From Amycolatopsis aidingensis (GTDB taxonomy: Bacteria; Actinomycetota; Actinomycetes; Mycobacteriales; Pseudonocardiaceae): a DNA stretch of 64,000 bases. The DNA lies in contig NZ_CP076538.1 of NCBI RefSeq assembly GCF_018885265.1, positions 6,794,001 to 6,858,000 on the forward strand, given 5' to 3'. The notes under the pieces were generated by a model. That model was not told the origin of the DNA. It ran no database searches and saw only the letters and a program-made list of their open reading frames with translations. The translations under genes and the position numbers were made by a program. This document shows positions 53,321 through 63,531 of this stretch, in pieces (position 1 is the stretch's first letter; every line of letters starts with the position of its first letter).

Positions 53321-53710
53321 TCACTTGACCGAGACCGAGGCCCCGGCCTCCTCCAGCTTGGCCTTGGCGGCCTCGGCGGCCTCCTTGTCGACCTTCTCCA
53401 GCAGCGGCTTCGGCACGCCCTCGACCATCTCCTTGGCCTCCTTCAGGCCGAGGCCGGAGACGACCTCGCGGACGACCTTGATGACCTGGATCTTCTTGTC
53501 GCCAGCGCCCTCGAGGATGACGTCGAACTCGTCCTGCTCCTCCTCGACCGGGGCGGCCTCGCCACCAGCGGCGGGGCCGGCGACCACGGCGGCCGGGGCG
53601 GCCGCGGTGACGTCGAAGGTCTCCTCGAACTTCTTCACGAAGTCCGACAGCTCGAGCAGCGTCAGCTCCTTGAACGCGTCGAGCAGTTCGTCGGTGCTCA
53701 TCTTCGCCAT
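53321..53710 (-). CDS. rplL: 50S ribosomal protein L7/L12
   Basis: The stalk protein has 129 residues. The N-terminal dimerisation region is [20 protein letters not shown], the hinge is Ala/Gly/Pro rich, and the C-terminal factor-binding domain has [23 protein letters not shown] 53710 follows GAAGGAACG. It is the partner of L10, encoded just upstream. Confidence 0.97.
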   Translation of the reverse strand: MAKMSTDELLDAFKELTLLELSDFVKKFEETFDVTAAAPAAVVAGPAAGGEAAPVEEEQDEFDVILEGAGDKKIQVIKVVREVVSGLGLKEAKEMVEGVPKPLLEKVDKEAAEAAKAKLEEAGASVSVK

Positions 53711-53756
53711 GGTGGCGTTCCTTCCTTGTTGGTCGGCTCTGGTGGGGTGGTGTGGC

Positions 53757-54296
53757 TCAGCTCTCGGCCGGTGCGTCACCGGACTCGCGCTGCTTCTCTT
53801 CCAGCGCAGCGGCCAGGCGGGCGACCTGGGACGCGGGCTCGTTGAACATGGCGGCTGCCTGGGACAGCTTCGCCTTGAACGCGCCCGCGGCCTTGGAAAG
53901 CAGCACCTCGCGGCTCTCCAGGTCGGCGAGCTTCTGGATCTCCTCGACGGTGATCGGACGGCCATCCATGTAGCCGCCCTTGATCACCAGGGCGTTGTGC
54001 TCCTTCGCGAAGTCCTTGAGCACCTTCGCGGCCTCGACCGGATCATCCTCGACGAAGGTGATCGCGGTCGGGCCGACGAAGAGGTCGTCCATCCCCTCGA
54101 TGCCCGCGTCCTCGACGGCACGCTTGACGAGGGTGTTCTTCGCGACCCGGTACTTGGCACTCGAGCCGAGGGCGCGGCGCAGCTTGCCGAGCTGAGACAC
54201 CGAAAGGCCGGTGTACTCGGTGACGACGGTTGCCGAGGCGTTGCGGAACCGGTCCGCGATCTCGGCGACGGCCGCTACCTTGTCAGGCTTCGCCAT
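53757..54296 (-). CDS. rplJ: 50S ribosomal protein L10
   Basis: L10 (179 residues) anchors the L7/L12 stalk. It begins [20 protein letters not shown], contains [20 protein letters not shown], and has a C-terminal helix for L12 dimers. L10 normally represses its own operon by binding its leader; a long structured leader is present upstream. AGAGGAGG lies just before the ATG. Confidence 0.97.
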   Translation of the reverse strand: MAKPDKVAAVAEIADRFRNASATVVTEYTGLSVSQLGKLRRALGSSAKYRVAKNTLVKRAVEDAGIEGMDDLFVGPTAITFVEDDPVEAAKVLKDFAKEHNALVIKGGYMDGRPITVEEIQKLADLESREVLLSKAAGAFKAKLSQAAAMFNEPASQVARLAAALEEKQRESGDAPAES

Positions 54297-54350
54297 GGCC
54301 GCCTCCTCTCTTGGCTAAGGACCGCCGGTGAAGGAGCCAGAGACGACGAA

Positions 54351-54540
54351 ACGCCCCAGCGCAGCAGGCGCGGGGCGTCGGAGCGCGCGTGGTTGTGACA
54401 CGCGCGGGCGTGGCCTCGTTCCTCCTGCGCGGGCCGCCCGCCGTGCTGCGGGACCTTCGTTCCCGGTGCCGAGTGGTACCGGGAAGACCAGCGGTCTTCG
54501 GTAGAACCGTCGTCCAGCATACGCCACCCCACCGCGCCCC
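54351..54540 (-). promoter_or_regulatory. rplJL leader with attenuator-like hairpin (L10-leader type)
   Basis: The minus strand upstream of rplJ contains CCGAAGACCGCTGGTCTTCC (about 54485-54504), resembling the L10-binding region. Further down, ACGCCCC (54351-54357) pairs with GGGGCGT (54372-54378), followed by TTTCGTCGT. The arrangement suits autogenous control by L10. The leader class is inferred from position and general pattern. Confidence 0.5.
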
Positions 54541-54555
54541 TGCCCCACCCCTCCC

Positions 54556-54654
54556 CGGACTACGTTTCGCGGGCGAAACGTAGTCCGCCGGGGCCCGGGA
54601 GGTGCGTTTAGCGGGCAAACCGCACTCTGCGGGGTACGTTTCGCGGGCTAACCG
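54556..54654. repeat. Dispersed 18-bp repeat, triple cluster (locus 8)
   Basis: Three copies, all in plus orientation, lie at 54563-54580 (CGTTTCGCGGGCGAAACG), 54605-54622 (exact consensus) and 54637-54654 (CGTTTCGCGGGCTAACCG). The first is itself within a palindrome, 54556-54587. The cluster lies between divergent genes. Confidence 0.85.
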
Positions 54655-54691
54655 TCGCCCGGGGGCCACGATCAGTACCAGAGCAGGCATC

Positions 54692-55597
54692 ATGGGTCAC
54701 GTGGCTGAACAGCGACCGGACGAGCAGCCGGGCCCGGAGGGGCAGCCGGCAGGCGAGCCCACGTCCTCGGGTGACCTGGAACCCGCCCGGCGCGCCACCC
54801 CGCCCGCGGCCGAGTCGATCGATCCCGAACAGTTCCGCCAGTTCCAGCAGTTTCAGCAGTTCCAGGACTTCCTGCGGTACCAGGAGGCACAGCAACAGCC
54901 ACCGCAGCAGGCGGGCCCGCTGGTACCGGGCCAAGGGCAGGGCCAGCCACCGGTGCCGCCGCCCCCACCGGGGCAACTCGTGCCCGCCGAGTCGCCCGGA
55001 CCGCAGCGGCCGAAGGTGCCGGGGTGGCTGCGCTGGCTCGGCAAGAAGCTGCTCGGCTGGCTGATCTTCTTCCTGCTCCTCGCGCTGGCGCTGACCTGGG
55101 CGTACAACTACCTGTTCGGCAGCGAGGACGAGGGGCTGCCCGCGCACGAGATGGGCGGCGGCACCTACAAGACCAACGAGATCCTGTCCTCGCAGCCCTA
55201 CGAGGCGGTGCGTCAGGTCTACGACGCGATCGCGCAGGAGGACCCGAGGACCGGCGAACCACTGGTCGACCAGGCCTGTGGCCGGTTCGCCGAGGCGACC
55301 CAGGCGCAGTTCGCGGCGAACATGGGGTACCCGGACTGCCGCCAGGCCGTGCTGGCGCTACACGAGCAGGTCACCCACGTCAACGACTATGCCGAGTCGA
55401 TGCCCTCGCACCGGGCCGAACCCATCGAGGGGAACACCGTGCGGATCAGTTCCTGCGCGGACAGCTGGAGCGGCATCCACGGCGGCCCCGCGCTCGGCGC
55501 GTTCACCCTGACGAAGGTGGAGAAGGGGCAGTGGCTGATCACCGGTCACCGCAGCGAGCCGCAGCCCTGCCCGGAGCCCACCCCGACCACCAATTAA
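54692..55597 (+). CDS. Membrane-anchored protein with Gln/Phe-rich repeat, NTF2-like outer domain (tentative)
   Basis: The protein has 301 residues. The cytoplasmic N-terminus contains a short repeat, QFRQFQQFQQFQDFLRYQ (about 50-67), and a Pro/Gln stretch. One membrane helix follows (LLGWLIFFLLLALALTWAYN, about 121-140), then an outer domain of about 150 residues with four Cys. Its cystatin/NTF2-like end is TLTKVEKGQWLITGHR. The layout resembles Mce-associated proteins, but the family is not certain. ATG 54692 is used; GTG 54701 is an alternative. It converges on rplA. Confidence 0.65.
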   Translation: MGHVAEQRPDEQPGPEGQPAGEPTSSGDLEPARRATPPAAESIDPEQFRQFQQFQQFQDFLRYQEAQQQPPQQAGPLVPGQGQGQPPVPPPPPGQLVPAESPGPQRPKVPGWLRWLGKKLLGWLIFFLLLALALTWAYNYLFGSEDEGLPAHEMGGGTYKTNEILSSQPYEAVRQVYDAIAQEDPRTGEPLVDQACGRFAEATQAQFAANMGYPDCRQAVLALHEQVTHVNDYAESMPSHRAEPIEGNTVRISSCADSWSGIHGGPALGAFTLTKVEKGQWLITGHRSEPQPCPEPTPTTN

Positions 55598-55599
55598 TA

Positions 55600-55642
55600 A
55601 GTGGCCCGGTTCCCCGCGGATTCCGCGGGGAACCGGGCCACT
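55600..55642. terminator. Bidirectional terminator between the membrane protein and rplA
   Basis: A perfect 20-bp stem (55600-55619 with 55623-55642, core GTGGCCCGGTTCCCCGCGG) has a 3-nt loop and separates two convergent genes. It is among the strongest hairpins in the window. Confidence 0.9.
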
Positions 55643-55670
55643 CACAGCAGTCGGTTCCGGAGGGGCCGGG

Positions 55671-56390
55671 TCAGGCGGGGACTTCCTCCGCCAGCAGGTT
55701 GCGGGTGCGGGCCGGGTCGACCGGGATGCCTGGCCCCATGGTGGTGGAGAAGGTCACCTTCTGCAGGTAACGGCCCTTCGCCGCGGAGGGCTTGGCCCGC
55801 AGCACCTCGTCGAGGGCGGCGGCGTAGTTCTCCACCAGCTTCTCCGGCTCGAAGGAGACCTTCCCGATCGCCAGGTGCAGGTTCGCCTGCTTGTCGACGC
55901 GGAAGCTGACCTTCCCGCCCTTGATCTCGGTGACGGCCTTGGCGACCGCGGGAGTCACGGTGCCGGTCTTCGGGTTCGGCATCAGGCCACGCGGGCCGAG
56001 GACCCTGGCGATCCGCCCGACCTTGGCCATCTGGTCCGGAGTCGCGATCGCGGCGTCGAATTCGAGCCAGCCACCCTGGATGCGCTCGATCAACTCATCG
56101 GTACCGACCGCGTCGGCGCCGGCGGCCTCGGCCTCGGCGGCCTTGTCGCCGGTGGCGAAAACGATGACGCGGACGGTCTTACCGGTGCCGTGCGGCAGGT
56201 TCACGGTGCCGCGGACCATCTGGTCGGCCTTGCGTGGGTCCACGCCGAGCCGCATGGCGACCTCGACGGTGGCGTCCAGCTTGACCTTGGAGGTCTCCTG
56301 GGCGAGCTTCACGGCATCCAGCGGCGCGTACAACCGCTGCCGGTCGATCAGCTCGGCGGCCTGACGGTAGGCCTTGCTGCGCTTGGTCAT
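55671..56390 (-). CDS. rplA: 50S ribosomal protein L1
   Basis: L1 (239 residues) forms the mobile stalk at the E site. It has [20 protein letters not shown], the hinge region with [17 protein letters not shown], and [20 protein letters not shown]. It lies 80 bp after rplK. rplJ does not follow directly; a plus-strand gene intervenes. Confidence 0.97.
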   Translation of the reverse strand: MTKRSKAYRQAAELIDRQRLYAPLDAVKLAQETSKVKLDATVEVAMRLGVDPRKADQMVRGTVNLPHGTGKTVRVIVFATGDKAAEAEAAGADAVGTDELIERIQGGWLEFDAAIATPDQMAKVGRIARVLGPRGLMPNPKTGTVTPAVAKAVTEIKGGKVSFRVDKQANLHLAIGKVSFEPEKLVENYAAALDEVLRAKPSAAKGRYLQKVTFSTTMGPGIPVDPARTRNLLAEEVPA

Positions 56391-56470
56391 GCTCTGTCCT
56401 TACTACGTGAATGGATCAGTTGTGGTCCGAGCCAGCGCCTGGCTCTGCCACGGGTCGCACCGCGACCTGG

Positions 56471-56902
56471 TCACTCGATGGTGAGGCCCATCGAGCGGGC
56501 GGTGCCTGCGATGATCTTGACGGCCTGCTCGGGGTCGTCGGCGTTCAGGTCGGTCTTCTTGGTCTCGGCGATCTCCCGGAGCTGGTCCCAGGTCACCTTG
56601 CCGACCTTGCTCTTGTGCGGCTCGCCGCTGCCCTTGTCCACGCCGGCCGCCTTCAGCAGCAGCTTCGCGGCGGGCGGGGTCTTGAGCTTGAAGTCGAACG
56701 AGCGGTCCTCGAACACGGAGATCTCGACCGGCACCACGTTGCCGCGCTGCGACTCGGTCGCGGCGTTGTAGGCCTTGCAGAACTCCATGATGTTGACGCC
56801 GTGCTGACCCAACGCCGGGCCGACCGGCGGAGCCGGGTTCGCGGCCCCCGCCTGGATCTGCAGCTTGATGATCGCTGCAAGCTTCTTCTTCTTGGGTGGC
56901 AT
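56471..56902 (-). CDS. rplK: 50S ribosomal protein L11
   Basis: L11 (143 residues) binds the GTPase-associated centre. The N-terminal proline-rich loop ([20 protein letters not shown]), which is the thiopeptide target region, is intact. It is downstream of nusG as usual. Confidence 0.97.
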   Translation of the reverse strand: MPPKKKKLAAIIKLQIQAGAANPAPPVGPALGQHGVNIMEFCKAYNAATESQRGNVVPVEISVFEDRSFDFKLKTPPAAKLLLKAAGVDKGSGEPHKSKVGKVTWDQLREIAETKKTDLNADDPEQAVKIIAGTARSMGLTIE

Positions 56903-56976
56903 TCGTCGTTCCTATTCAGTATTACGCGTCCCCGCGCACCTGCCAGTACGCGCGGGGCTGCCGATCCGGAGACCGG

Positions 56977-58319
<1,343 letters not shown>

Positions 58320-58396
58320 GAGTTACTCCTCCGCATCGCCGATACGTCCACGCTGTCGCCTGCCAGCGGCTGGCCGGCGGTACCGGCCGTACTCTG

Positions 58397-58469
<73 letters not shown>

Positions 58470-58671
58470 TCGACCGGAACCGCATCCGCGACACCGCTCG
58501 CTGGACGTATTTCACCCACCCCGCTCACCAGCGGGGCAGTGCGTCGTACGTTCCAAGTTCGGCAGTCTACGGCAAGCCACATGCGGCCCCGCAACCGCGC
58601 CCTCCACAGACCCGACGGAGGGTGTGGGACCGGCGGTAACCCTTGACACCTCTGCTGCCAACATGGCAGGT

Positions 58672-59895
58672 ATGCCGACCTCCACGAGCAGCCCGACCAG
58701 CCGGGTTTCGGCCAGGGTCGCCGCGATCTCCCCTTCGGCCACGCTGGCCGTGGACGCCAAGGCCAAGGCACTGCGGGCCGAGGGCCGCCCGGTGATCGGC
58801 TTCGGCGCGGGCCAGCCGGACTTCCCCACCCCGGAACACATCGTCGAGGCCGCGGCCGCCGCGGTCCATGACCGGGCCAACCACGGCTACACCGCCGCGG
58901 CGGGCCTGCCCGAACTCCGCGCGGCGATCGCGGACAAGACCCTGCGGGACTCCGGCTACCGGGTCGGCCCGGAGCAGGTACTGGTGACCAACGGCGGCAA
59001 GCAGGCGGTCTATTCCGCGTTCGCCACCCTGCTCGACCCCGGCGACGAGGTGCTGCTGCCCGCACCGTTCTGGACCAGCTACCCGGAGTCGATCAGGCTG
59101 GCAGGCGGGGTCGCCGTGCAGGTCACCGCGGACGAGTCCACCGGCTATCGGGTCACCGTCGAGCAGCTGGAGGCGGCCCGCACCCCGCGGACCAAGGTGC
59201 TGCTGTTCAACTCGCCTGCCAACCCGACCGGCGCGGTGTACCCGCGTGCGGAGGTGCGGGCCATTGGCGAGTGGGCGCAGCGGCACGGCATCTGGGTGAT
59301 CACCGACGAGATCTACGAGCATCTGGTCTACGACGGCGCCACCGCGGACTCGCTGCCGGTGGTGGTTCCGGAGCTGGCGGACCGGACGCTGGTGCTGAAC
59401 GGGGTCGCCAAGACCTACTCGATGACCGGCTGGCGGGTCGGCTGGATGCTGGGGCCGCCGGATGTGATCAAGGCCGCCTCGGACTACCAGTCCCATCTGT
59501 GCGGCAATGTCGCGAACGTGTCCCAGCGGGCGGCGCTGGCGGCCGTGGCTGGCCCACTGGACGAGGTGGCGCGGATGCGGGCGGCCTTCGACGCGCGGCG
59601 CAGGCGGATCGTCTCGCTGCTCGGCGAGATCCCGGGAGTCGAGTGCCCGGTACCGGAGGGCGCGTTCTACGCCTATCCCTCGGTGCGCTCGTTGCTTGGC
59701 AGGCGGCTGCGCGGGCAGCGCCCGGCGAGCACCGCGGAACTGGCCGAACTCATCCTGCGCGAGGCCGAGGTGGCCGTGGTGCCGGGCGAGGCGTTCGGCA
59801 CCCCCGGCTACTTCCGGTTCTCCTACGCACTGGCCGAGGAGGACCTGGTGGCGGGCATCGGCAGGGTGGCAGGGCTGCTGGCCGAGGCGGACTGA
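58672..59895 (+). CDS. PLP-dependent aminotransferase (aspartate aminotransferase type)
   Basis: This 407-residue fold-type I class I/II enzyme has [52 protein letters not shown], and the PLP-lysine region [17 protein letters not shown]. These match the prokaryotic aspartate aminotransferase Ib group, which uses aspartate or glutamate and oxaloacetate or 2-oxoglutarate. ATG 58672 is used; ATG 58663 is also possible. TTGACA at 58643-58648 may be part of its promoter. The 202-bp gap to tRNA-Trp shows no other feature. Confidence 0.88.
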   Translation: MPTSTSSPTSRVSARVAAISPSATLAVDAKAKALRAEGRPVIGFGAGQPDFPTPEHIVEAAAAAVHDRANHGYTAAAGLPELRAAIADKTLRDSGYRVGPEQVLVTNGGKQAVYSAFATLLDPGDEVLLPAPFWTSYPESIRLAGGVAVQVTADESTGYRVTVEQLEAARTPRTKVLLFNSPANPTGAVYPRAEVRAIGEWAQRHGIWVITDEIYEHLVYDGATADSLPVVVPELADRTLVLNGVAKTYSMTGWRVGWMLGPPDVIKAASDYQSHLCGNVANVSQRAALAAVAGPLDEVARMRAAFDARRRRIVSLLGEIPGVECPVPEGAFYAYPSVRSLLGRRLRGQRPASTAELAELILREAEVAVVPGEAFGTPGYFRFSYALAEEDLVAGIGRVAGLLAEAD

Positions 59896-59897
59896 GC

Positions 59898-60755
59898 ATG
59901 CGCGGCGCGAAGCCCACGGTGACGCTGCCGGCCCTGCTGGCACTGCTCCTTGCCGGCTGCGGCGGCGAGCAGGCGGAACCGGCGCGGGAGCGGTATGTCG
60001 CCCTCGGCGACTCCTACACCTCGGCCCCGGGAACCGGGCCTGCCACCGGCCCGCCTGGATGCGATCGCTCGACCACCAACTACCCGCATCTGGTCGCCGC
60101 GCGGTTACGGCCCGCCGAGTTCGCCGATGTCAGTTGCGCCGGGGCGCGAACAGCGCACCTGAGCGAGCCGCAGCGGACCGGGGAAGGCACCAACCCGCCC
60201 CAGCTCGAAGCCGTTACCGAGAGCACCACCTTGGTCACCCTTGGCATCGGCGGTAACGATGTTGGCTTCATCGGCTTCGCCGCCGACTGCGTGGCTACCA
60301 CCGAGAACGCCACCCCGTGCCGGGACGAACTGACCGCGGGCGGCCGCGACCGGATCGCCGAGAACGTGACCGCGACGGCGGGCAGGGTGGCCACCGCGCT
60401 GGACCGGATCGCGGCCCGCGCGTCACGGGCCAGGGTGCTGGTGGTGGGTTATCCGACGGTGCTGCCGCAGGGCGCTGGCTGCCGGCCGGAGCTGCCCTAC
60501 CTCGGCACGGACATCGCCTACCTCAGGGCGGGGCTCGGCTCGCTGAACGCGATGCTGGCCGAGCAGGCCAGGGCGCACGGCGCCGAGTTCGTGGACACCG
60601 CGGGCCCGAGCCGGGAGCACGACGTCTGCACGTCCACTCGCTGGGTGGAGGGGCCGCGGCCGGAGGGCGAGGCGGCCCCGCTGCATCCGAACCAGCGGGG
60701 CAATCGCGGGATGGCGGAGGCCGTACTCGCGACGGTGCGGAGCGAGCCGGGCTAG
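59898..60755 (+). CDS. SGNH/GDSL-family secreted lipoprotein hydrolase
   Basis: A 285-residue protein. The signal peptide (PTVTLPALLALLLAGCGG) has a lipobox LLAGC. Block I is YVALGDSYTSAPGTG with the catalytic Ser; block III is TLGIGGNDVGF; the C-terminal catalytic His is in APLHPNQRGNRGMA. This matches the secreted esterase/lipase (SEST) type of actinomycetes, and several Cys pairs fit disulfides. The start is 3 bp after the aminotransferase stop. The stop overlaps convergent hadB by 4 bp. Confidence 0.85.
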   Translation: MRGAKPTVTLPALLALLLAGCGGEQAEPARERYVALGDSYTSAPGTGPATGPPGCDRSTTNYPHLVAARLRPAEFADVSCAGARTAHLSEPQRTGEGTNPPQLEAVTESTTLVTLGIGGNDVGFIGFAADCVATTENATPCRDELTAGGRDRIAENVTATAGRVATALDRIAARASRARVLVVGYPTVLPQGAGCRPELPYLGTDIAYLRAGLGSLNAMLAEQARAHGAEFVDTAGPSREHDVCTSTRWVEGPRPEGEAAPLHPNQRGNRGMAEAVLATVRSEPG

Positions 60756-61168
60756 GCGGGCCGGACGAACGCCTGCGCCTTACCGAGCACGGTTTTTCCG
60801 TCGAACTTGGCGGTGATGTCCACCCGGGCCAGGCCGTCCTCGCGCACCTCGGCCACCTTGCCAGTGAACTCGACCAGTGCGCCCGCGCCGTCGTCGGGCA
60901 CCACGACCGGCCGGGTGAAGCGCACGCCGTACTCGATCAGCCTGCCGGGATCGCCGAGCCATTCGGTGACCAGCCTGCCGCCCAGCGCCATGGTCAGCAT
61001 GCCATGCGCGATCACGTCCGGAAGGCCGACGTCCTTGGCGAACCGTTCGTTCCAGTGGATCGGGTTGAAGTCCAGCGCGGCACCGGCGTAGCGGACCAGG
61101 TGCTCCCGGGTGAGCCGCACGGACAGCGGGGGCAGCTCGGTGCCCTTCTCCAGGTTCGTCGCGTTCAC
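60752..61168 (-). CDS. hadB: (3R)-hydroxyacyl-ACP dehydratase subunit HadB
   Basis: HadB (138 residues) is a hot-dog-fold MaoC-type dehydratase. The catalytic motif DFNPIHWNERFAKDVGLPDV supplies the Asp and His. With HadA it dehydrates 3-hydroxyacyl-ACP during FAS-II elongation, in mycobacteria for mycolic acids; the substrate here is open. GTG 61168 overlaps the hadA stop (GTGA). No hadC is present next to it. Confidence 0.88.
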   Translation of the reverse strand: MNATNLEKGTELPPLSVRLTREHLVRYAGAALDFNPIHWNERFAKDVGLPDVIAHGMLTMALGGRLVTEWLGDPGRLIEYGVRFTRPVVVPDDGAGALVEFTGKVAEVREDGLARVDITAKFDGKTVLGKAQAFVRPA

Positions 61169-61614
61169 TGTGCCTCCCCCCGGACCACCAGCTGGGCACG
61201 GGTGGTGCAGACCGGCTCCCCATCCTCGTCGGCGATATCGGCCCGCAGGTTGATGAAGTCGTTGCCCGCGCGTGCCATGATCTCCTCGATGGTGGTGGTC
61301 AGGGCCAGCTTGTCACCGGCGTGCACCGGCCTCGTGTGCTCGAAACGCTGGTCCCCGTGCACCATCCGGTCGTAGTCCAGCCCCAGGTCCGGGTCGGCGA
61401 CGATGGAGTTGATCGCGGCGAGGTTGATGATGGTCAGGAACGTCGGTGGCGCGATCACGTCCGGGTAGCCCGCGGCGCGGGCCGCGCCCGGATCGCGGTA
61501 GAGCGGGTTCTCGTCCCCAATCGCGTCGGCGAACTCGGTGATCTTCTCGCGGCCGACTTCGTACGTGGTCGTCGGCGGGTAGACCCGGCCGATGAAGGAA
61601 GGATCCAGTGGCAC
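61165..61614 (-). CDS. hadA: Dehydratase subunit HadA
   Basis: HadA (149 residues) has the FAS1-type N-terminal MaoC-like fold. YEVGREKITEFADAIGDENP and GYPDVIAPPTFLTIINL are diagnostic. It lacks the catalytic His and acts as the partner of HadB. It starts with GTG at 61614. It is 19 bp after the secreted protease gene, so it may be co-transcribed with it. Confidence 0.88.
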   Translation of the reverse strand: MPLDPSFIGRVYPPTTTYEVGREKITEFADAIGDENPLYRDPGAARAAGYPDVIAPPTFLTIINLAAINSIVADPDLGLDYDRMVHGDQRFEHTRPVHAGDKLALTTTIEEIMARAGNDFINLRADIADEDGEPVCTTRAQLVVRGEAQ

Positions 61615-61633
61615 GTCCGCAGGCTACCGATCC

Positions 61634-62713
61634 CTAGTTCAGGCGCAGACCATAGGTGCGGAGGGCCTCGGTGACCGGCTGGAAGAAGGAGCTGCCGCCG
61701 CCGGTGCCCGAGGTGATGCCGAGGCCGGTGCTACCGGCGAACAGACAGCCGCCGGAGTCCCCAGGGCGCACGGTCGCCGAGGTCTGCACCAGGTCGCGGA
61801 CGGCGCCCTCGGCGTAGTTGACGGTGACCCCGATGCGCTGCACCGTGCCGCAGGTGAGCCCGGTGGTGCTGCCGCTCTTGCAGATCCGCTGGCCGACCAC
61901 GGCGTCGTCGGCCGAGCTGATCCGCTGGGCCGAGCCGTCCCACAGGGTCACCGCCCCTGGCGCGTGGCCGGTGGTGTTGCGGATCAGGCCGTAGTCGTCC
62001 CCAGGGAAGCTCGCGTCGACCGAGGGGCCCACGTTCCAGCTCGAGACGGCGCTGGTGCAGTGGCCAGCGTCGACGATGTAGTTCGTGCCGTCGCGGTTGG
62101 CGTTGAATCCCACCGAGCAGCGAGCGCCACCGCCGGTGATCGCATCGCCGTTGTAGACGGCCTGGCGCATGCTGCCCGCCACCCGCTCGATCCGGACGAG
62201 GGGACCGAGCGTGCGCGCGGTGTCGAGCAGGCGGAGCAACCGTGACCCCTCGGCTGCGTCGGCGACGGTGAGCACGACCTGGTTGGCACGCGGGTCGACA
62301 CCCAGCGCGGTGTGCGCAACGGCCGGCAGCGCCTCCAGTGCCCGCCGGGCTACGGCCAGTTCGCCGGAAGTGTGGGCGACGAGCCGCGGCTCTGCTCCGG
62401 CCGCGGCGACCCGCTCGGCGGCCGCGGAGGTGCGCACATTCACCACCGGCCTGCCCGCGGCGTCCAGGTACCCACCTGCCTGCCGGGCGCCGAGCCGCCC
62501 GGTGATCCGCTCCAGGGTGCGGATGCTGCCGTCCTGGGTGCGCAGGATCCGGGTGGCCGCGGCCGCGGGGAGGCCTTCGCTCGCGGCGATGGCGCTCACC
62601 GCGGTCTGCCGCACCTCGGCGGTGTAGCCGTGGACCTGCTCCGCCACGGCGGTACCGGGGGCCAGCACGCCCAGCGCCAGCGCGGCCGCGGCGATCGTGG
62701 TTCGGGTACGCAT
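61634..62713 (-). CDS. Secreted S1-family serine protease (streptogrisin/alpha-lytic type)
   Basis: This 359-residue preproprotein has a signal peptide (AAAALALGVLAPGTAVAEQV, cleavage near residue 25), a propeptide (about 26-185), and a chymotrypsin-fold mature domain. The catalytic His is in IVDAGHCTSA, the Asp in GDDYGLIRN, and the Ser in VRPGDSGGCLFAG. Cysteines flank each catalytic site as in streptogrisins. It is inserted between rpmG and hadA, which are neighbours in mycobacteria. Confidence 0.88.
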   Translation of the reverse strand: MRTRTTIAAAALALGVLAPGTAVAEQVHGYTAEVRQTAVSAIAASEGLPAAAATRILRTQDGSIRTLERITGRLGARQAGGYLDAAGRPVVNVRTSAAAERVAAAGAEPRLVAHTSGELAVARRALEALPAVAHTALGVDPRANQVVLTVADAAEGSRLLRLLDTARTLGPLVRIERVAGSMRQAVYNGDAITGGGARCSVGFNANRDGTNYIVDAGHCTSAVSSWNVGPSVDASFPGDDYGLIRNTTGHAPGAVTLWDGSAQRISSADDAVVGQRICKSGSTTGLTCGTVQRIGVTVNYAEGAVRDLVQTSATVRPGDSGGCLFAGSTGLGITSGTGGGSSFFQPVTEALRTYGLRLN

Positions 62714-62779
62714 GCCGCGAGCCTGGGGCAGTCAGGGCTCGCCCCGGTAGCGCCGTTAGTTGGGTTGTTTCCCACAGCA

Positions 62780-62814
62780 TCGAGGCCGCCCCCGTGCAAC
62801 GGGGACGGCCTCGA
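62780..62814 (-). terminator. rpmG terminator
   Basis: The 9-bp stem TCGAGGCCG (62780-62788 with 62806-62814) is extended inside by CCCC/GGGG after a bulge. It lies 18 bp after the rpmG stop. Confidence 0.75.
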
Positions 62815-62832
62815 GCAGATCCGAAGGACGCG

Positions 62833-62997
62833 TCAGCGCGTCTCTTTGTGCACCCGGTGCGTACCGCAGTTCGGGCAGAACTTCTTCATCTCCAACCGGT
62901 CCGGGTCGTTACGCCGGTTCTTGTTGGTGATGTAGTTGCGGTGCTTGCACTCCTCGCACGCCATCGTGATCTTCGGTCGCACGTCGGTGGCAGCCAC
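62833..62997 (-). CDS. rpmG: 50S ribosomal protein L33 (zinc form)
   Basis: A 54-residue protein from GTG 62997, behind [27 protein letters not shown], then [17 protein letters not shown]. The two CxxC pairs bind zinc. It follows tRNA-Met, as in mycobacteria. Confidence 0.96.
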   Translation of the reverse strand: MAATDVRPKITMACEECKHRNYITNKNRRNDPDRLEMKKFCPNCGTHRVHKETR

Positions 62998-63033
62998 GGC
63001 AAAGCCTCTCTCTAACTCGGTTCCCCACCAACT

Positions 63034-63147
63034 CCGGGGGTCCGGGGGCGGCAGCCCCCCGGGTGGGGTCTGGGGGCTTCGCCCCCAGTGGGATGCGAAG
63101 CGAGTCGTGGTTTGCGCCTTCCGCAAACACGCCTCGCCCAACTCGCG
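63034..63147 (-). repeat. GC-rich trailer module downstream of tRNA-Met
   Basis: Directly after the tRNA 3' end, the minus strand has CGCGAGTTGGGCGAG, a hairpin GTTTGCG/CGCAAAC, then GACTCGCTTCGC, and the hairpin CTGGGGGC/GCCCCCAG. A further GC-rich dyad follows. The same series follows tRNA-Thr (63272-63381). Confidence 0.7.
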
Positions 63148-63221
63148 TAGCGGGAGCGGGACTTGAACCCGCGACACCACGATTATGAGCCGTGTGCTCT
63201 AACCACCTGAGCTATCCCGCC
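63148..63221 (-). tRNA. trnM: tRNA-Met, elongator (CAU anticodon)
   Basis: A 74-nt cloverleaf: acceptor GGCGGGA/TCCCGCT with a G-U pair at position 1, D arm GCTC...GAGC, anticodon loop CTCATAA with CAT, and TTCAAGT in the T loop. The first pair argues against the initiator, which has a mismatch at that position. CCA is not encoded. Confidence 0.95.
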
Positions 63222-63271
63222 AAGGCCCAGCACGGGGCCCGAAGGTGAGATTACCACCGACCCAGCCACGT

Positions 63272-63381
63272 CCCGGGGGTCCGGGGGCTCGCCCCCGGGG
63301 TGGGGCCTGGGGCTCCGCCCCCAGACAAACGCGAAGCGAGCCAAGTCCGCGCTTTCCACGGACATGACTCGCCCACTCGCG
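63272..63381 (-). repeat. GC-rich trailer module downstream of tRNA-Thr
   Basis: A diverged copy of the module after tRNA-Met: CGCGAGTGGGCGAG, hairpin GTCCGTG/CGCGGAC, the shared CTCGCTTCGC, hairpin CTGGGGGCGGAGCCCCAG, and a final GC-rich dyad. The stems differ in sequence but keep pairing. Confidence 0.7.
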
Positions 63382-63454
63382 AGCCCCAATACGGAATCGA
63401 ACCGTAGACCTTCTCCTTACCATGGAGACGCTCTGCCGACTGAGCTATTGGGGC
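63382..63454 (-). tRNA. trnT: tRNA-Thr (GGU anticodon)
   Basis: A 73-nt cloverleaf: acceptor GCCCCAA/TTGGGGC, anticodon stem TCTCC/GGAGA around ATGGTAA with GGT, and TTCGATT in the T loop. CCA is not encoded. It is the first gene of the tRNA-Thr, tRNA-Met, rpmG series. Confidence 0.96.
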
Positions 63455-63531
63455 GTGCTCAACTGGAGCCTCGAAGAGATTACACAATGCCCTCCTGGCC
63501 GCTGCGGGCGGGGTACCCATCCGGTGAAACC

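Noticed and set aside
63034..63381. An insertion sequence next to the tRNA genes
   Set aside because: The repeated GC-rich segments are about 110 bp, carry no transposase, lack terminal duplications, and start exactly at each tRNA 3' end.
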